Source: a virus. From it: a DNA stretch of 43,838 bases. The notes beneath the pieces are model-generated. The model had not been told where the DNA came from, searched no databases, and saw only the letters and a program-made list of their open reading frames with translations. The translations under genes were made by a program, and so were the position numbers. This document shows, in pieces, positions 1 through 5,633 of the stretch; positions within the stretch are counted from its first letter, which is position 1, and each line of letters opens with the position of its first letter. The DNA lies in the IMG/VR virus record IMGVR_UViG_3300032665_000067, positions 1 through 43,838 of that record; one strand, given 5' to 3'.

Positions 1-105
1 CATGATAGCGACCGCCTGCTTTTGATTCTTGACCTTGGGGCCACTCTTTGAGCCGGAACGGAGTTGGCCCTTTTTCCATTTGCCCATGACTTGATTTGAC
101 GGCAT
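1..105 (-). CDS. DUF6496-like small basic protein, 5' part only
   Basis: This is the start of the leftward gene that is complete at 43566-43763. The window edge cuts it after about 35 codons because the molecule was linearised inside the gene. The ATG at 105-103 follows an AGGAGA ribosome site. See the entry at 43566 for the product. Confidence 0.85.
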   Translation of the reverse strand, partial: MPSNQVMGKWKKGQLRSGSKSGPKVKNQKQAVAIM

Positions 106-180
106 ATCATTCTCCTGTTGGTTATGGTCCCGTCTTTCCGCCCTTACGCCGCGAAAGTGAGCGTTTCTTGGATCGGCCGC
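1..180. repeat. Terminal direct repeat, left copy
   Basis: These 180 bases recur at 43659-43838 with one difference, T at 128 against C at 43786. The repeat reflects a circular or circularly permuted molecule, or a short true terminal redundancy; the sequence alone cannot separate these. The mismatch falls in the third position of a Gly codon of the leftward gene 122-295 and is silent. Confidence 0.95.
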
Positions 181-295
181 CCATACTCAGCCGCCGCTTG
201 CCGGGAATGAAGTCCGGGTTGTCGAGCCAAACGAACAGCGCCTTAGATGAGCGCACTGTTTTGCGGGGCCTCAAGGCTTTGTATCGCTTCTTCAT
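122..295 (-). CDS. Small Arg/Lys-rich protein
   Basis: The product has 57 residues and is very basic. It begins MKKRYKALRPRK and ends MGGRSKKRSLSRRKGGKTGP, with a short hydrophobic stretch (ALFVWLDNPDF) in the middle. The ATG at 295 was chosen because a GAGAGG-type ribosome site lies five bases upstream; ATGs at 349 and 313 are open in frame, but 349 lies inside the upstream gene. The charge suggests nucleic-acid binding. No family was recognised. The next leftward gene starts 17 bases beyond its stop, which supports one operon across the circular join. Confidence 0.65.
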   Translation of the reverse strand: MKKRYKALRPRKTVRSSKALFVWLDNPDFIPGKRRLSMGGRSKKRSLSRRKGGKTGP

Positions 296-320
296 TCCCC
301 CCTCTCGGCGCATAAGCGCG

Positions 321-581
321 TTAACCGACGCGGCGGCGATGTTCTTCATGCTTGCGCCGCATATCGTCTGCTGTTTGAATGTTGATCCAGCTACAGATGG
401 CGTTCATGAGCAATTCGTCGAGTTCCTTATTCTCAGCTAGGAGGGCACGCGCCCGCTCTTTGATGAGCTGTTGAATATCGTTATCGACGCCATGACCGAC
501 CTTATCTGCGATGACCTCATTGACCATCGCACGGATCGCTTCCTCAAATGCTCGCTCAACTATGTTTTTCATGTCGTCCAT
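321..581 (-). CDS. Small acidic helical hypothetical protein
   Basis: The 86-residue product has a run of charged amphipathic helix (EEAIRAMVNEVIADKVGHGVD, then KERARALLAENKELDELLMNAI) and a His/Arg-rich end. A GGAGAG ribosome site lies seven bases before the ATG. It belongs to the leftward block of small early-type genes. No function can be assigned. The heptad-like spacing of Leu and Ile would allow dimerisation. Confidence 0.75.
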   Translation of the reverse strand: MDDMKNIVERAFEEAIRAMVNEVIADKVGHGVDNDIQQLIKERARALLAENKELDELLMNAICSWINIQTADDMRRKHEEHRRRVG

Positions 582-611
582 TGGTTTCTCTCCGTTCTCC
601 CGGCTATGTGA

Positions 612-830
612 TTAAAGTCCGATCCCAAGGACAGCCTTCTCATAAATTTCCTCGGCCTGCTCGCGGGTCATTTCTGGATACTCCAGCATCGTTTCGCCAA
701 CAACCCACGACTTGCGCTGCGCTTCTCGCATTTCCTTTTTCTGCTCTGGCGTCATGGCGTCGTAACGCTTCTGAGCCTCAATAAGCAGCCGCTCTAATTC
801 GGGGTTGCTTAATCTCGGTGCTGTCAGCAT
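612..830 (-). CDS. Small helical hypothetical protein
   Basis: The 72-residue protein is rich in Glu, Arg and Lys, with a MTPEQKKEMREAQRKSW helix and a second helix, MTREQAEEIYEKAVLG. An AAGGGA ribosome site precedes the ATG by about seven bases. It is the first gene after a 185-base gap holding an interleaved inverted-repeat pair, so that structure would lie in its 5' leader. No family was recognised. Confidence 0.75.
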   Translation of the reverse strand: MLTAPRLSNPELERLLIEAQKRYDAMTPEQKKEMREAQRKSWVVGETMLEYPEMTREQAEEIYEKAVLGIGL

Positions 831-862
831 TCGTCATCCCTTCATCAAAGGTGCGTAATGGT

Positions 863-936
863 GTCCTTGGATAATCGACCCGTCACCGGGCGGCAGCAAG
901 TGCATGTCATCATCCAAGGACCTATCGGCGACGGGT
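863..936 (-). other. Interleaved inverted repeats (pseudoknot-type) in a leader
   Basis: Two perfect inverted repeats interleave. GTCCTTGGAT at 863-872 pairs with ATCCAAGGAC at 912-921, and ACCCGTC at 878-884 pairs with GACGGGT at 930-936. As RNA this order gives an H-type pseudoknot topology. The element lies in the 831-1015 gap, otherwise empty, upstream of the leftward gene 612-830. A role in that gene's translation is inference. Confidence 0.35.
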
Positions 937-1015
937 GAGCAGTCCTTTACCGCTTAAAGAGTCTCCACTCGGTACAGCGGGCCAATAGTTTTCTATTCTC
1001 CGTTCCGATTCCCTA

Positions 1016-1324
1016 TTATCGCGGGCGCTTGGTCGCTAATCGGTCGGCAACTTTGTCAGCGCGCTCCCACACCTTGTCATCGAAGTAGTTCAAGTCGCCA
1101 GCGCCAGCTACCGAATATCCGATAAGCTGCGCGAGTTGTGTCTGATCCTCGGGATCGTTTCTAAACATCAGCGCAATGGCGTTAAGGTCGATGACGCCGC
1201 GCTCTTGCAAGTATTTGATAATCTTGTTCGGCTTAAAGCGATACGTCCCCAGATCGTCCATATAGATCGGCTGCATCGGATGCTTTAGTCGGCGAAGTCG
1301 CCGCTCAGCGGGTGTCAAGCTCAT
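1016..1324 (-). CDS. Conserved phage protein of unknown function
   Basis: The protein has 102 residues. Its pattern (…MDDLGTYRFKPNKIIKYL, then DLNAIALM, then QLAQLIGYSVAGAGDLNYFDDKVW) is a type I recognise from many phages and prophages, always without known function. The start at 1324 follows an AGGGGA ribosome site; the frame stays open upstream to 1471, but that part reads as non-coding. It sits in the leftward small-gene block. It is likely cytoplasmic and early, judging only from position. Confidence 0.85.
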   Translation of the reverse strand: MSLTPAERRLRRLKHPMQPIYMDDLGTYRFKPNKIIKYLQERGVIDLNAIALMFRNDPEDQTQLAQLIGYSVAGAGDLNYFDDKVWERADKVADRLATKRPR

Positions 1325-1359
1325 ATCAGCATCCCCTATGCTGCAAGCGCAGCCGTTGC

Positions 1360-1490
1360 TCAATCTCCCGCACGTTCTCCGGCAAACCGCGCCAGGAAGT
1401 CCGGCTCGTCCGGATGCTCGTACAGATTCAGAACGCCAAGATGTGCGTGCCATCCTTCGGCGCTGTTTCAATGGGCTGCCATCCGGTCAT
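1360..1490 (-). pseudogene. Frameshifted WQPIETAPKDGT-type gene
   Basis: The ATG at 1490-1488 has a GAGGAA ribosome site and opens MTGWQPIETAPKDGTHILAF, an N-terminal signature common to DUF551-like phage proteins. A TGA at 1430-1428 then stops it after 20 codons. In another frame the sequence continues with protein-like text (NLYEHPDEPDFLARFAGERAGD) to a stop at 1362-1360. A one-base change, or a -1 slip between about 1431 and 1445, would join the two halves into about 43 residues. I see no canonical slippery heptamer. It may be a broken gene, a sequencing error or two very short ORFs. Confidence 0.45.
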
Positions 1491-1528
1491 TGGTCGTGTT
1501 CCTCGTGAATGAGGGTTGAAAGATTCAT
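1487..1528 (-). CDS. Micro-ORF MNLSTLIHEEHDQ
   Basis: This 13-codon ORF overlaps the stop of the HTH gene (ATGA at 1528-1525). Its own TGA overlaps the ATG of the next gene at 1490. Its first nine codons match the micro-ORF at 2153-2215 (MNLSALIHD) with mostly silent changes. That favours translation over chance. The role may be translational coupling or a tiny peptide; neither is shown. Confidence 0.4.
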   Translation of the reverse strand: MNLSTLIHEEHDQ

Positions 1529-1719
1529 CGCGCGGCTTCAATATCTTTGACTGTAATTTTACCAGCAACAGCCAACCGGAGAAGGATGACGGCGGTTCCT
1601 TCAACACCTTCTTGCGCCCAGCGCCGCGCCGTTCTCTCACCAATTCCAAGCAACTTGGCGGCTCCTACTTGCGTAAGACCCAATCGACGGAGAGCGGCGC
1701 GGTACTGAGTTGCGGTCAT
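1525..1719 (-). CDS. Small HTH DNA-binding protein
   Basis: The 64-residue protein begins MTATQYRAALRRLGLTQVGAAKLLGIGERTARRWAQEG. This is a helix-turn-helix of the XRE/Cro type, with Q18 and the ERTARRW recognition helix. It is followed by a hydrophobic helix and ITVKDIEAAR. The ATG overlaps the stop of the upstream gene (ATGA at 1719-1716), so translation is probably coupled. It would act as a small transcriptional regulator. The palindromic promoter upstream at 2046-2084 is a natural target for it or its partner, which is inference. Confidence 0.8.
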   Translation of the reverse strand: MTATQYRAALRRLGLTQVGAAKLLGIGERTARRWAQEGVEGTAVILLRLAVAGKITVKDIEAAR

Positions 1720-1994
1720 GCGGCTATCTGGCTTTCGATATCCGAGGCAATCAAGCCCGCAATTTGTAACATGCTCACCGCGTGCTGACCGGCTTCGGTA
1801 AGCGTAATGACGCGCTGGGCATCGGCAACGATCAGGCCCTTGGATGAAAGGCTCCAAATCGCCGCGTCGGTGCCGTCACGCACCTTTGCGCCGCTCAGAA
1901 GATAGCCCAGCGCATCGATTTCCTTCTTGCCGAGCTTGAGACAGAAAGTCGCGCTGGTAACGTAATTGCTGAAAACAAGATTTTCAGTTGTCAT
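1716..1994 (-). CDS. Winged-helix-like small protein
   Basis: The protein has 92 residues. The middle (KEIDALGYLLSG, then AAIWSLSSKGLIVADAQRVITLTEAGQHAVSML) reads like a winged-helix fold: helix, recognition helix and a beta wing ending in TLTEAG, as in MarR/PadR-like proteins. It is the first gene behind the palindromic promoter at 2046-2084. It has a GGAGAA ribosome site that lies in a 12-base tandem repeat. It overlaps the HTH gene by four bases, so the two are probably made together as a regulatory pair. Confidence 0.7.
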   Translation of the reverse strand: MTTENLVFSNYVTSATFCLKLGKKEIDALGYLLSGAKVRDGTDAAIWSLSSKGLIVADAQRVITLTEAGQHAVSMLQIAGLIASDIESQIAA

Positions 1995-2018
1995 CTTCGT
2001 TCTCCACTTCGTTCTCCA
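1995..2018. repeat. Tandem 12-bp repeat duplicating a ribosome site
   Basis: CTTCGTTCTCCA occurs twice in tandem (1995-2006 and 2007-2018). On the minus strand each copy gives GGAGAACG, so the leftward gene starting at 1994 has two ribosome sites in a row. Only the nearer copy has normal spacing. Confidence 0.7.
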
Positions 2019-2045
2019 CCGGGCATCATTGCCCTTGCAAAGTCT

Positions 2046-2084
2046 AACTTAGGCCATATCGGCCGCCATGTCAATATGGCCTAA
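2046..2084 (-). promoter_or_regulatory. Leftward promoter inside an 11-bp palindrome
   Basis: TTAGGCCATAT (2049-2059) and ATATGGCCTAA (2074-2084) are perfect inverted arms. On the minus strand a consensus TTGACA (-35) covers 2074-2069, followed 17 bases on by TAAGTT (2051-2046, a weak -10). Both boxes overlap the arms, as expected for a repressor operator. It would drive 1994-1525. The rest of 1995-2211 shows only the micro-ORF at 2153-2215. Confidence 0.55.
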
Positions 2085-2152
2085 TAGAAAAAGCGATGCT
2101 CAATTCGCGAACGGGCATCACTGTCGATTACTGACCAGGGCCGGATGCGTTC

Positions 2153-2215
2153 TCAGAGCCGGTTCCGAGGTATTATGTTTCCGCACTTATCGTGAATGAG
2201 CGCGGAGAGATTCAT
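2153..2215 (-). CDS. Micro-ORF MNLSALIHDKCGNIIPRNRL
   Basis: This 20-codon ORF starts on the ATGA that ends the upstream zinc-ribbon/sigma-like gene. Its first nine residues match the micro-ORF at 1487-1528, and the codons differ mainly at third positions. It has no other visible motif. It could be a coupled peptide or the remains of a longer gene. Confidence 0.4.
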   Translation of the reverse strand: MNLSALIHDKCGNIIPRNRL

Positions 2216-3099
2216 GTGTGTACTCGAATGTAACGTTCGGCGGCATCTTCGTTTGAGATTAAGTCATGAAGCGTACCTTCGCCGTCTTCCCCGAGAGGCG
2301 CATCGAAGGAAATCCATTTATATTTCCACGGCGATGCCTGCATGACTTTTGTGATGAATTTCTTTACGTCCGTCCCGATCGACTCGCGTGTTGCCGTGCC
2401 TTCCAAAATTGCCAAAATGACATCCTGACACATATCGGCGCGCTGATCTTCGTGTGGCCAACGCGGCACAATAGAATTGGCAAACTGGACGAGGTCGGCT
2501 CCCTCCATTTTGGATTCTGATTTTAGGTAGGGGTAGCGCAAATCACCGGAACGTCCGTAAAGCAGCCGTTCTGGCTTTTGACGTTCTTTTAATTGCAGCC
2601 AAGTAAGGCGCTGTAGAATTGCATAAGGCGTTGTGCAGCCATCCTTGCCTTCGGTTTTGGCGATGCGAAGCCGCTGGATATTCGTGAAGGTGCTTTTGTA
2701 ACCAAGCTTCAATTCGGAGCAAAATTCATGGATTGACTTGAATTGCGACGGCTCAAGAACGAGCGACAATGCAAATAGATAATTTCTTAGCGGCATTTTT
2801 GCGCCGGAAAAAACGGTGCTGCTCGTAACGCTATAGTCGTGCCGGCATTGGGCACAGCGCCACCGCTCAAGCTTCTTGAGCTTGTAACTCTCGTTGCTGT
2901 AACAGTTCGGGCACTTCGGGATGCCGCCGCTGTCATACCATCGAATCAACCGAAATCCGGCATCAATCGCTTTTTGATCCATCCCCAACAAATCGTCAGC
3001 CGTTAGAACGCCCGACGCGATGCGTTGCACCGCTGGCGTCTCTAACGCACGGGCCAGAGCTTCGTGACCTTCAAGAGATTGTAAGCTGGCGTATTTCAT
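2212..3099 (-). CDS. Zinc-ribbon protein with a sigma-70-like C-terminal part
   Basis: The protein has 295 residues. Residues 63-85 form a zinc ribbon (C63-x2-C66, C82-x2-C85) followed by HDYSVTSSTVFSGAKMPLRNYLFALSLVL. This matches the N-terminal ribbon of IS1595-type transposases, but no DDE catalytic domain follows. Residues 200-285 instead hold ADMCQDVILAILEG, then ISFDAPLGEDGEGTLHDLI, which closely resembles the sigma-70 segment reading SL(D/N)APIGEDG…L.D. The likely role is transcription control, perhaps of late genes, as a sigma-like or RNA-polymerase-binding factor. That is inference. The ATG is preceded by only a weak GAG site and by a strong UUCG hairpin. Confidence 0.7.
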   Translation of the reverse strand: MKYASLQSLEGHEALARALETPAVQRIASGVLTADDLLGMDQKAIDAGFRLIRWYDSGGIPKCPNCYSNESYKLKKLERWRCAQCRHDYSVTSSTVFSGAKMPLRNYLFALSLVLEPSQFKSIHEFCSELKLGYKSTFTNIQRLRIAKTEGKDGCTTPYAILQRLTWLQLKERQKPERLLYGRSGDLRYPYLKSESKMEGADLVQFANSIVPRWPHEDQRADMCQDVILAILEGTATRESIGTDVKKFITKVMQASPWKYKWISFDAPLGEDGEGTLHDLISNEDAAERYIRVHT

Positions 3100-3122
3100 A
3101 TTTTTTCTCGGGCATCGAAGCT

Positions 3123-3232
3123 GGGGAGGCCGAAGCCTCCCCGCCCCGGTATTATGGCGCGCTACTGCACCCCCGGAGGCTGTTGAAGCCTCCGGGGGTG
3201 CCTTGTCCAGTTAGAGTAGCGCGTAACATAAT
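3123..3232 (-). promoter_or_regulatory. Highly structured leader (nested hairpins, UUCG loop)
   Basis: Reading leftward, a long stem forms from three perfect helices: 3227-3232 with 3151-3156, 3215-3223 with 3158-3166, and 3188-3201 with 3167-3180 (14 bp, GC-rich). A second hairpin follows, GGGGAGGC-UUCG-GCCUCCCC (3142-3123). Its UUCG loop exists only in the leftward transcript. Both hairpins contain GGAGGC and GCCUCC, so they could pair with each other as alternatives. No U-tract follows. The structure ends 23 bases before the ATG at 3099, which suits an attenuator or translational control. The rest of 3100-3312 holds nothing else I can name. Confidence 0.6.
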
Positions 3233-3312
3233 GGTGCCTCCATCTTAGAATGCCGAGTTCCGCTCGGCGCGGTAAAACTGTCCGCGTTCCTTATGAGTTA
3301 CTGCCGGGGGGC

Positions 3313-3585
3313 TTACGATTCTACCGTCAGGTCGTCTATGTCGCCGACCCAATGTTGATGGGTTCCCCACGTCCCGTTGGCTCGATAGCGAACGCCATAG
3401 CAAGAAATAGATGCGCCAGGATTGCCGAAATTGTAAACGCGAGGCTCAATGACCTCCAAACGAAACAGGATACCGTCCTTGTTACGCACGGTCGCTCCAA
3501 TCTCAATGCCGTCAGCCGCGAGCTTTGACTCGACGCGCTTCCAGATCACGACGAACGCCCGCTGAAACTCATTCGTCGCTGTCAT
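3313..3585 (-). CDS. Hypothetical protein, beta-rich C-terminus
   Basis: The product has 90 residues: MTATNEFQRAFVVIWKRVESKLAADG…, followed by strand-like text (GATVRNKDGILFRLEVIEPRVYN, then GVRYRANGTWGTHQHWVGDIDDL). The ATG at 3585 lies inside the last codons of the zinc protein 3569-3706, a 17-base overlap, with GGAAG just before it. In-frame ATGs further up lie within that gene. No family was recognised. It is the last gene before the structured leader. Confidence 0.6.
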   Translation of the reverse strand: MTATNEFQRAFVVIWKRVESKLAADGIEIGATVRNKDGILFRLEVIEPRVYNFGNPGASISCYGVRYRANGTWGTHQHWVGDIDDLTVES

Positions 3586-3706
3586 CTTCCGGCTCGGCTG
3601 CTTCATACGCAATGCAGTCGCAGAGGGTGCATGCTGTTGATCCAAGGTGCTTATCGTCATGGCCGTGTTCCTCTTTTGCGTGGCCGCAGTGGCAGGGATG
3701 GTCCAT
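3569..3706 (-). CDS. Small CxCGH zinc-binding protein
   Basis: This short gene encodes 45 residues: MDHPCHCGHAKEEHGHD, then TACTLCDCIAYEAAEPEDDSDE. The C-x-C-G-H…H…C-x2-C-x-C-x3-Y pattern is a small zinc-binding type I recognise from phages and actinobacteria, of unknown role. A strong AGGAGAG ribosome site precedes the ATG at 3706. The acidic tail is typical. It overlaps the next gene by 17 bases. It is likely cytoplasmic and may touch nucleic acid or protein through its zinc knuckle. Confidence 0.7.
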   Translation of the reverse strand: MDHPCHCGHAKEEHGHDDKHLGSTACTLCDCIAYEAAEPEDDSDE

Positions 3707-3723
3707 AAAACTCTCCTCATTCT

Positions 3724-3957
3724 TCACGAACAAACACGTTGAAGTTCATATAAGCCGCGCTCGGTGATCTTCACAGCAACGGCCGGACTAGTCGGGGTGT
3801 CGCGACGTACCCATTCAGTTAGGCCGCCGCGAATCATGGCAGAGTGGCAAATACCGTCCCCACGTCTCTTGTAAAGAGATTTCAGCTGGCGGGTATCGAG
3901 CTGACCGCCAGCCTCGGCAATCGCTTGCAAGATTTTGCGGTCAAAGTCCGATAGCAT
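3724..3957 (-). CDS. Winged-helix-like small protein
   Basis: The 77-residue protein reads MLSDFDRKILQAIAEAGGQLDTRQLKSLYKRRGD, then VAVKITERGLYELQRV. This is the layout of a compact winged helix: helices, then a wing strand ending ITERGLYEL. An AGGTGA ribosome site lies five bases before the ATG. It sits among other small regulators of the leftward block. A DNA-binding role is inference from the fold pattern. Confidence 0.7.
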   Translation of the reverse strand: MLSDFDRKILQAIAEAGGQLDTRQLKSLYKRRGDGICHSAMIRGGLTEWVRRDTPTSPAVAVKITERGLYELQRVCS

Positions 3958-3973
3958 TCGTCACCTATTGGAA

Positions 3974-4069
3974 TTAGTGCATCCCAAACGGGCCGTGGAT
4001 ATTAAACAGCCAGCAAATAAATAGGAAGGCGACAGTCCCAAAAACCAGAAGCGCAGTTGGTCCGTCCAT
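3974..4069 (-). CDS. 31-residue single-span membrane protein
   Basis: The product starts MDGPTALLVFGTVAFLFICWLF and ends NIHGPFGMH. One transmembrane helix covers residues 5-22. An AGGTGA ribosome site lies six bases before the ATG, and the gene fits exactly between its neighbours. Such micro-membrane proteins occur several times in this genome. Function is unknown; toxin, leader or membrane-modulating peptide are all possible. Confidence 0.55.
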   Translation of the reverse strand: MDGPTALLVFGTVAFLFICWLFNIHGPFGMH

Positions 4070-4098
4070 TTTGGGTCACCTATTGGAAAGGATCGTGG

Positions 4099-4278
4099 CT
4101 AGACCAACTGCCGTTTCATCTTGAAGGTATGCGTGGCATTCAAGTAATAGACGCCCACCCTCTCGCCTTCGGCATCTTCTGGAATATCCTCGACGTTGAC
4201 CGCCACCGCGTAGATTGGCGTGCCATCCTCAAGCTTTTCGCAGACGTAGATCAGCAGTTTCTTCGGTAGCGTTTTCAT
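4099..4278 (-). CDS. Small hypothetical protein
   Basis: The 59-residue product is MKTLPKKLLIYVCEKLEDGTPIYAVAVNVEDIPEDAEGERVGVYYLNATHTFKMKRQLV in full, given here in parts by its order: basic start, strand (LLIYVCE), strand (PIYAVAVNVEDIP), acidic turn, strand (VGVYYL), basic tail. An AGGAG ribosome site lies eight bases before the ATG at 4278. The alternating hydrophobic pattern suggests a small beta fold. No family name is known to me. Confidence 0.75.
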   Translation of the reverse strand: MKTLPKKLLIYVCEKLEDGTPIYAVAVNVEDIPEDAEGERVGVYYLNATHTFKMKRQLV

Positions 4279-4311
4279 GGTCTCGGCTCCTATTACAAAT
4301 GATCGCGGCTA

Positions 4312-4683
4312 CTAGGCCGCCTGAACCTTCGGCTCCATCGCCTTGAAATCTTCGGATGGATTGAACCAGTCGTCATTGACGATGTGGCCGATGGCGTGAA
4401 CCTTGGAGTGCTCGCATCGGACACGGATCGTCTTGCCCTTGAGCTGCGACCACTCCGATACGCCGGCAATCTCCATGCAGCGCCAAATAAAGTGGCCAGC
4501 GTAATTGGCCTCTAGGGCCTGCTTGTGGTGGCTAAAGTCCTTGGGCAAATAGAGGCTATAGCCGCCGAACCCCTGTCCAGCGCCGCCGTAATCGAGGCTG
4601 AGCCATGCTGACAGCAGCCCATGATCCTCATTCGTGATCCGCGCGGATTCGATGACGGCGTTTTTGGTTTCGATTCTGTCCAT
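4312..4683 (-). CDS. Conserved phage hypothetical protein
   Basis: The protein has 123 residues. After [20 protein letters not shown] comes a Gly-rich stretch ([21 protein letters not shown]) and an aromatic part ([30 protein letters not shown]). This pattern recurs in phage early regions without assigned function. The start at 4683 follows a GAGGGA ribosome site at good spacing; an ATG at 4701 is open in frame but lacks one. It belongs to the leftward operon, next to the HNH nuclease. Confidence 0.8.
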   Translation of the reverse strand: MDRIETKNAVIESARITNEDHGLLSAWLSLDYGGAGQGFGGYSLYLPKDFSHHKQALEANYAGHFIWRCMEIAGVSEWSQLKGKTIRVRCEHSKVHAIGHIVNDDWFNPSEDFKAMEPKVQAA

Positions 4684-4707
4684 GAAACTTCCCTCATTCA
4701 TTAGAGA

Positions 4708-5043
4708 TTATCGATTGGCTTCCAGGATCTTCTCGCCCAGCTCATGATTACCGCTCACTCTCCACAGCGCCAGACAGACAAAGATCGGATCAATCCCATG
4801 TTTGTTCCAGAATGCAACTTCGCCCATGTCGTGTTGGTCCCGATGGTGCCGGCTGCATAATGGGACGGTCCAACAATCCTCCGGTTTCCGTCCCATTCCC
4901 GATTCCGGCTTTGCAGCTCTGGCATCTGAAAACCTGACATGAGCGCATTCCGTCTCGATATTGTTGCTACAGACCAGGCAACTAAGCGTGCGTATGTAGT
5001 CTTGATGGGCCACGTTTGCGCCTGTGGATTGTGAATATCTCAT
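4708..5043 (-). CDS. DUF968/HNH-type nuclease
   Basis: The protein has 111 residues. It shows C22-x2-C25 and C33, H35 (DYIRTLSCLVCSNNIETECAHVR), then DCWTVPLCSRHHRDQHDMGEVAFWNKHGID. This is the DUF968/Ref-like variant of the HNH fold, where Cys and His residues hold zinc and the HHRDQH segment gives the catalytic and metal-binding histidines. Relatives are phage-encoded nucleases tied to recombination. A GGAG site lies ten bases upstream of the ATG. It overlaps the small basic gene 4982-5164 and is probably co-transcribed with the SSB-tailed protein, which fits a DNA-processing role. Confidence 0.8.
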   Translation of the reverse strand: MRYSQSTGANVAHQDYIRTLSCLVCSNNIETECAHVRFSDARAAKPESGMGRKPEDCWTVPLCSRHHRDQHDMGEVAFWNKHGIDPIFVCLALWRVSGNHELGEKILEANR

Positions 5044-5164
5044 CGCGTAGTTGCTCCAGCGTTAGCTTCTCGAGGATCGAGTGGATGTGCGAACGCCTCT
5101 TGTGCTGTTTGCGCTTGACTGCAATGGTCTCGATCAGGTTCGAGCGTTTACGCTGTAAGTTCAT
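4982..5164 (-). CDS. Small basic hypothetical protein
   Basis: The ORF encodes 60 residues rich in Arg, Lys and His, with an amphipathic helix SILEKLTLEQLRDEIFTIHRR in its second half. Its ATG overlaps the end of the upstream gene by 17 bases, and its tail overlaps the HNH gene by 62 bases. The double overlap makes it less certain than its neighbours. No family was recognised. Confidence 0.45.
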   Translation of the reverse strand: MNLQRKRSNLIETIAVKRKQHKRRSHIHSILEKLTLEQLRDEIFTIHRRKRGPSRLHTHA

Positions 5165-5633
5165 CGGCGCATTCCTTCCAGGCTATCCAGGCGGAATAGA
5201 TGATGTCCCATCGGTTCCCGGCCGCTGTGTTTGGCAGGATTTCCGATCGCGATTTAACCCTGCACGCATAGCGCACCATATTAGCCGCGCTGGTCTCGTC
5301 GGTGACGTTGATATTGGGCGGCTTGCCGGCAAACCTCTCGTCCAGGAAACGCCAGAACAGCGGATCGAGACAGAGGATGGCTGCCCGGGTCACCATCCGC
5401 TTGGAAGGCGGCTCCGGTGCGGGTATCGAAGTCACCGGAGCCGTTGCCTCTCCCTGTTGTAAGCGCGCCAGTGCGACGGGCACAGGCGTCGAATAGGTCG
5501 GCCAGCCGAGGATTTCAGTGAGCAACGGGCCGCGCTCGGCGGGGACATGCAAGGTCACTTTGATGAATTCCTTGTGCTGCCGATCGTTCTGGATATCGAC
5601 AACCTGAGCGTCTATGGCGGCAAGTTTGCTCAT
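5148..5633 (-). CDS. Conserved phage hypothetical protein
   Basis: The protein has 161 residues. The N-terminal half (MSKLAAIDAQVVDIQNDRQHKEFIKVTLHVPAE, then ILGWPTYSTPVPVALARL) is of a type common in alphaproteobacterial prophages. The C-terminal half has a helical segment (DPLFWRFLDERFAGKPPNINVTDETSAANMVRY) and IIYSAWIAWKECADEL. It lies between the SSB-tailed protein and the HNH gene, so a part in DNA metabolism is plausible but unproven. Confidence 0.8.
   Translation of the reverse strand: MSKLAAIDAQVVDIQNDRQHKEFIKVTLHVPAERGPLLTEILGWPTYSTPVPVALARLQQGEATAPVTSIPAPEPPSKRMVTRAAILCLDPLFWRFLDERFAGKPPNINVTDETSAANMVRYACRVKSRSEILPNTAAGNRWDIIYSAWIAWKECADELTA

Noticed and set aside
2212-3099. An IS1595-type insertion sequence.
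   Set aside because: Only the zinc ribbon matches. There is no DDE domain, and I saw no terminal inverted repeats or target duplication.
4057-4269. A 70-codon rightward frame.
   Set aside because: It is the antisense of the better supported leftward gene 4099-4278, which has an AGGAG site and protein-like text.
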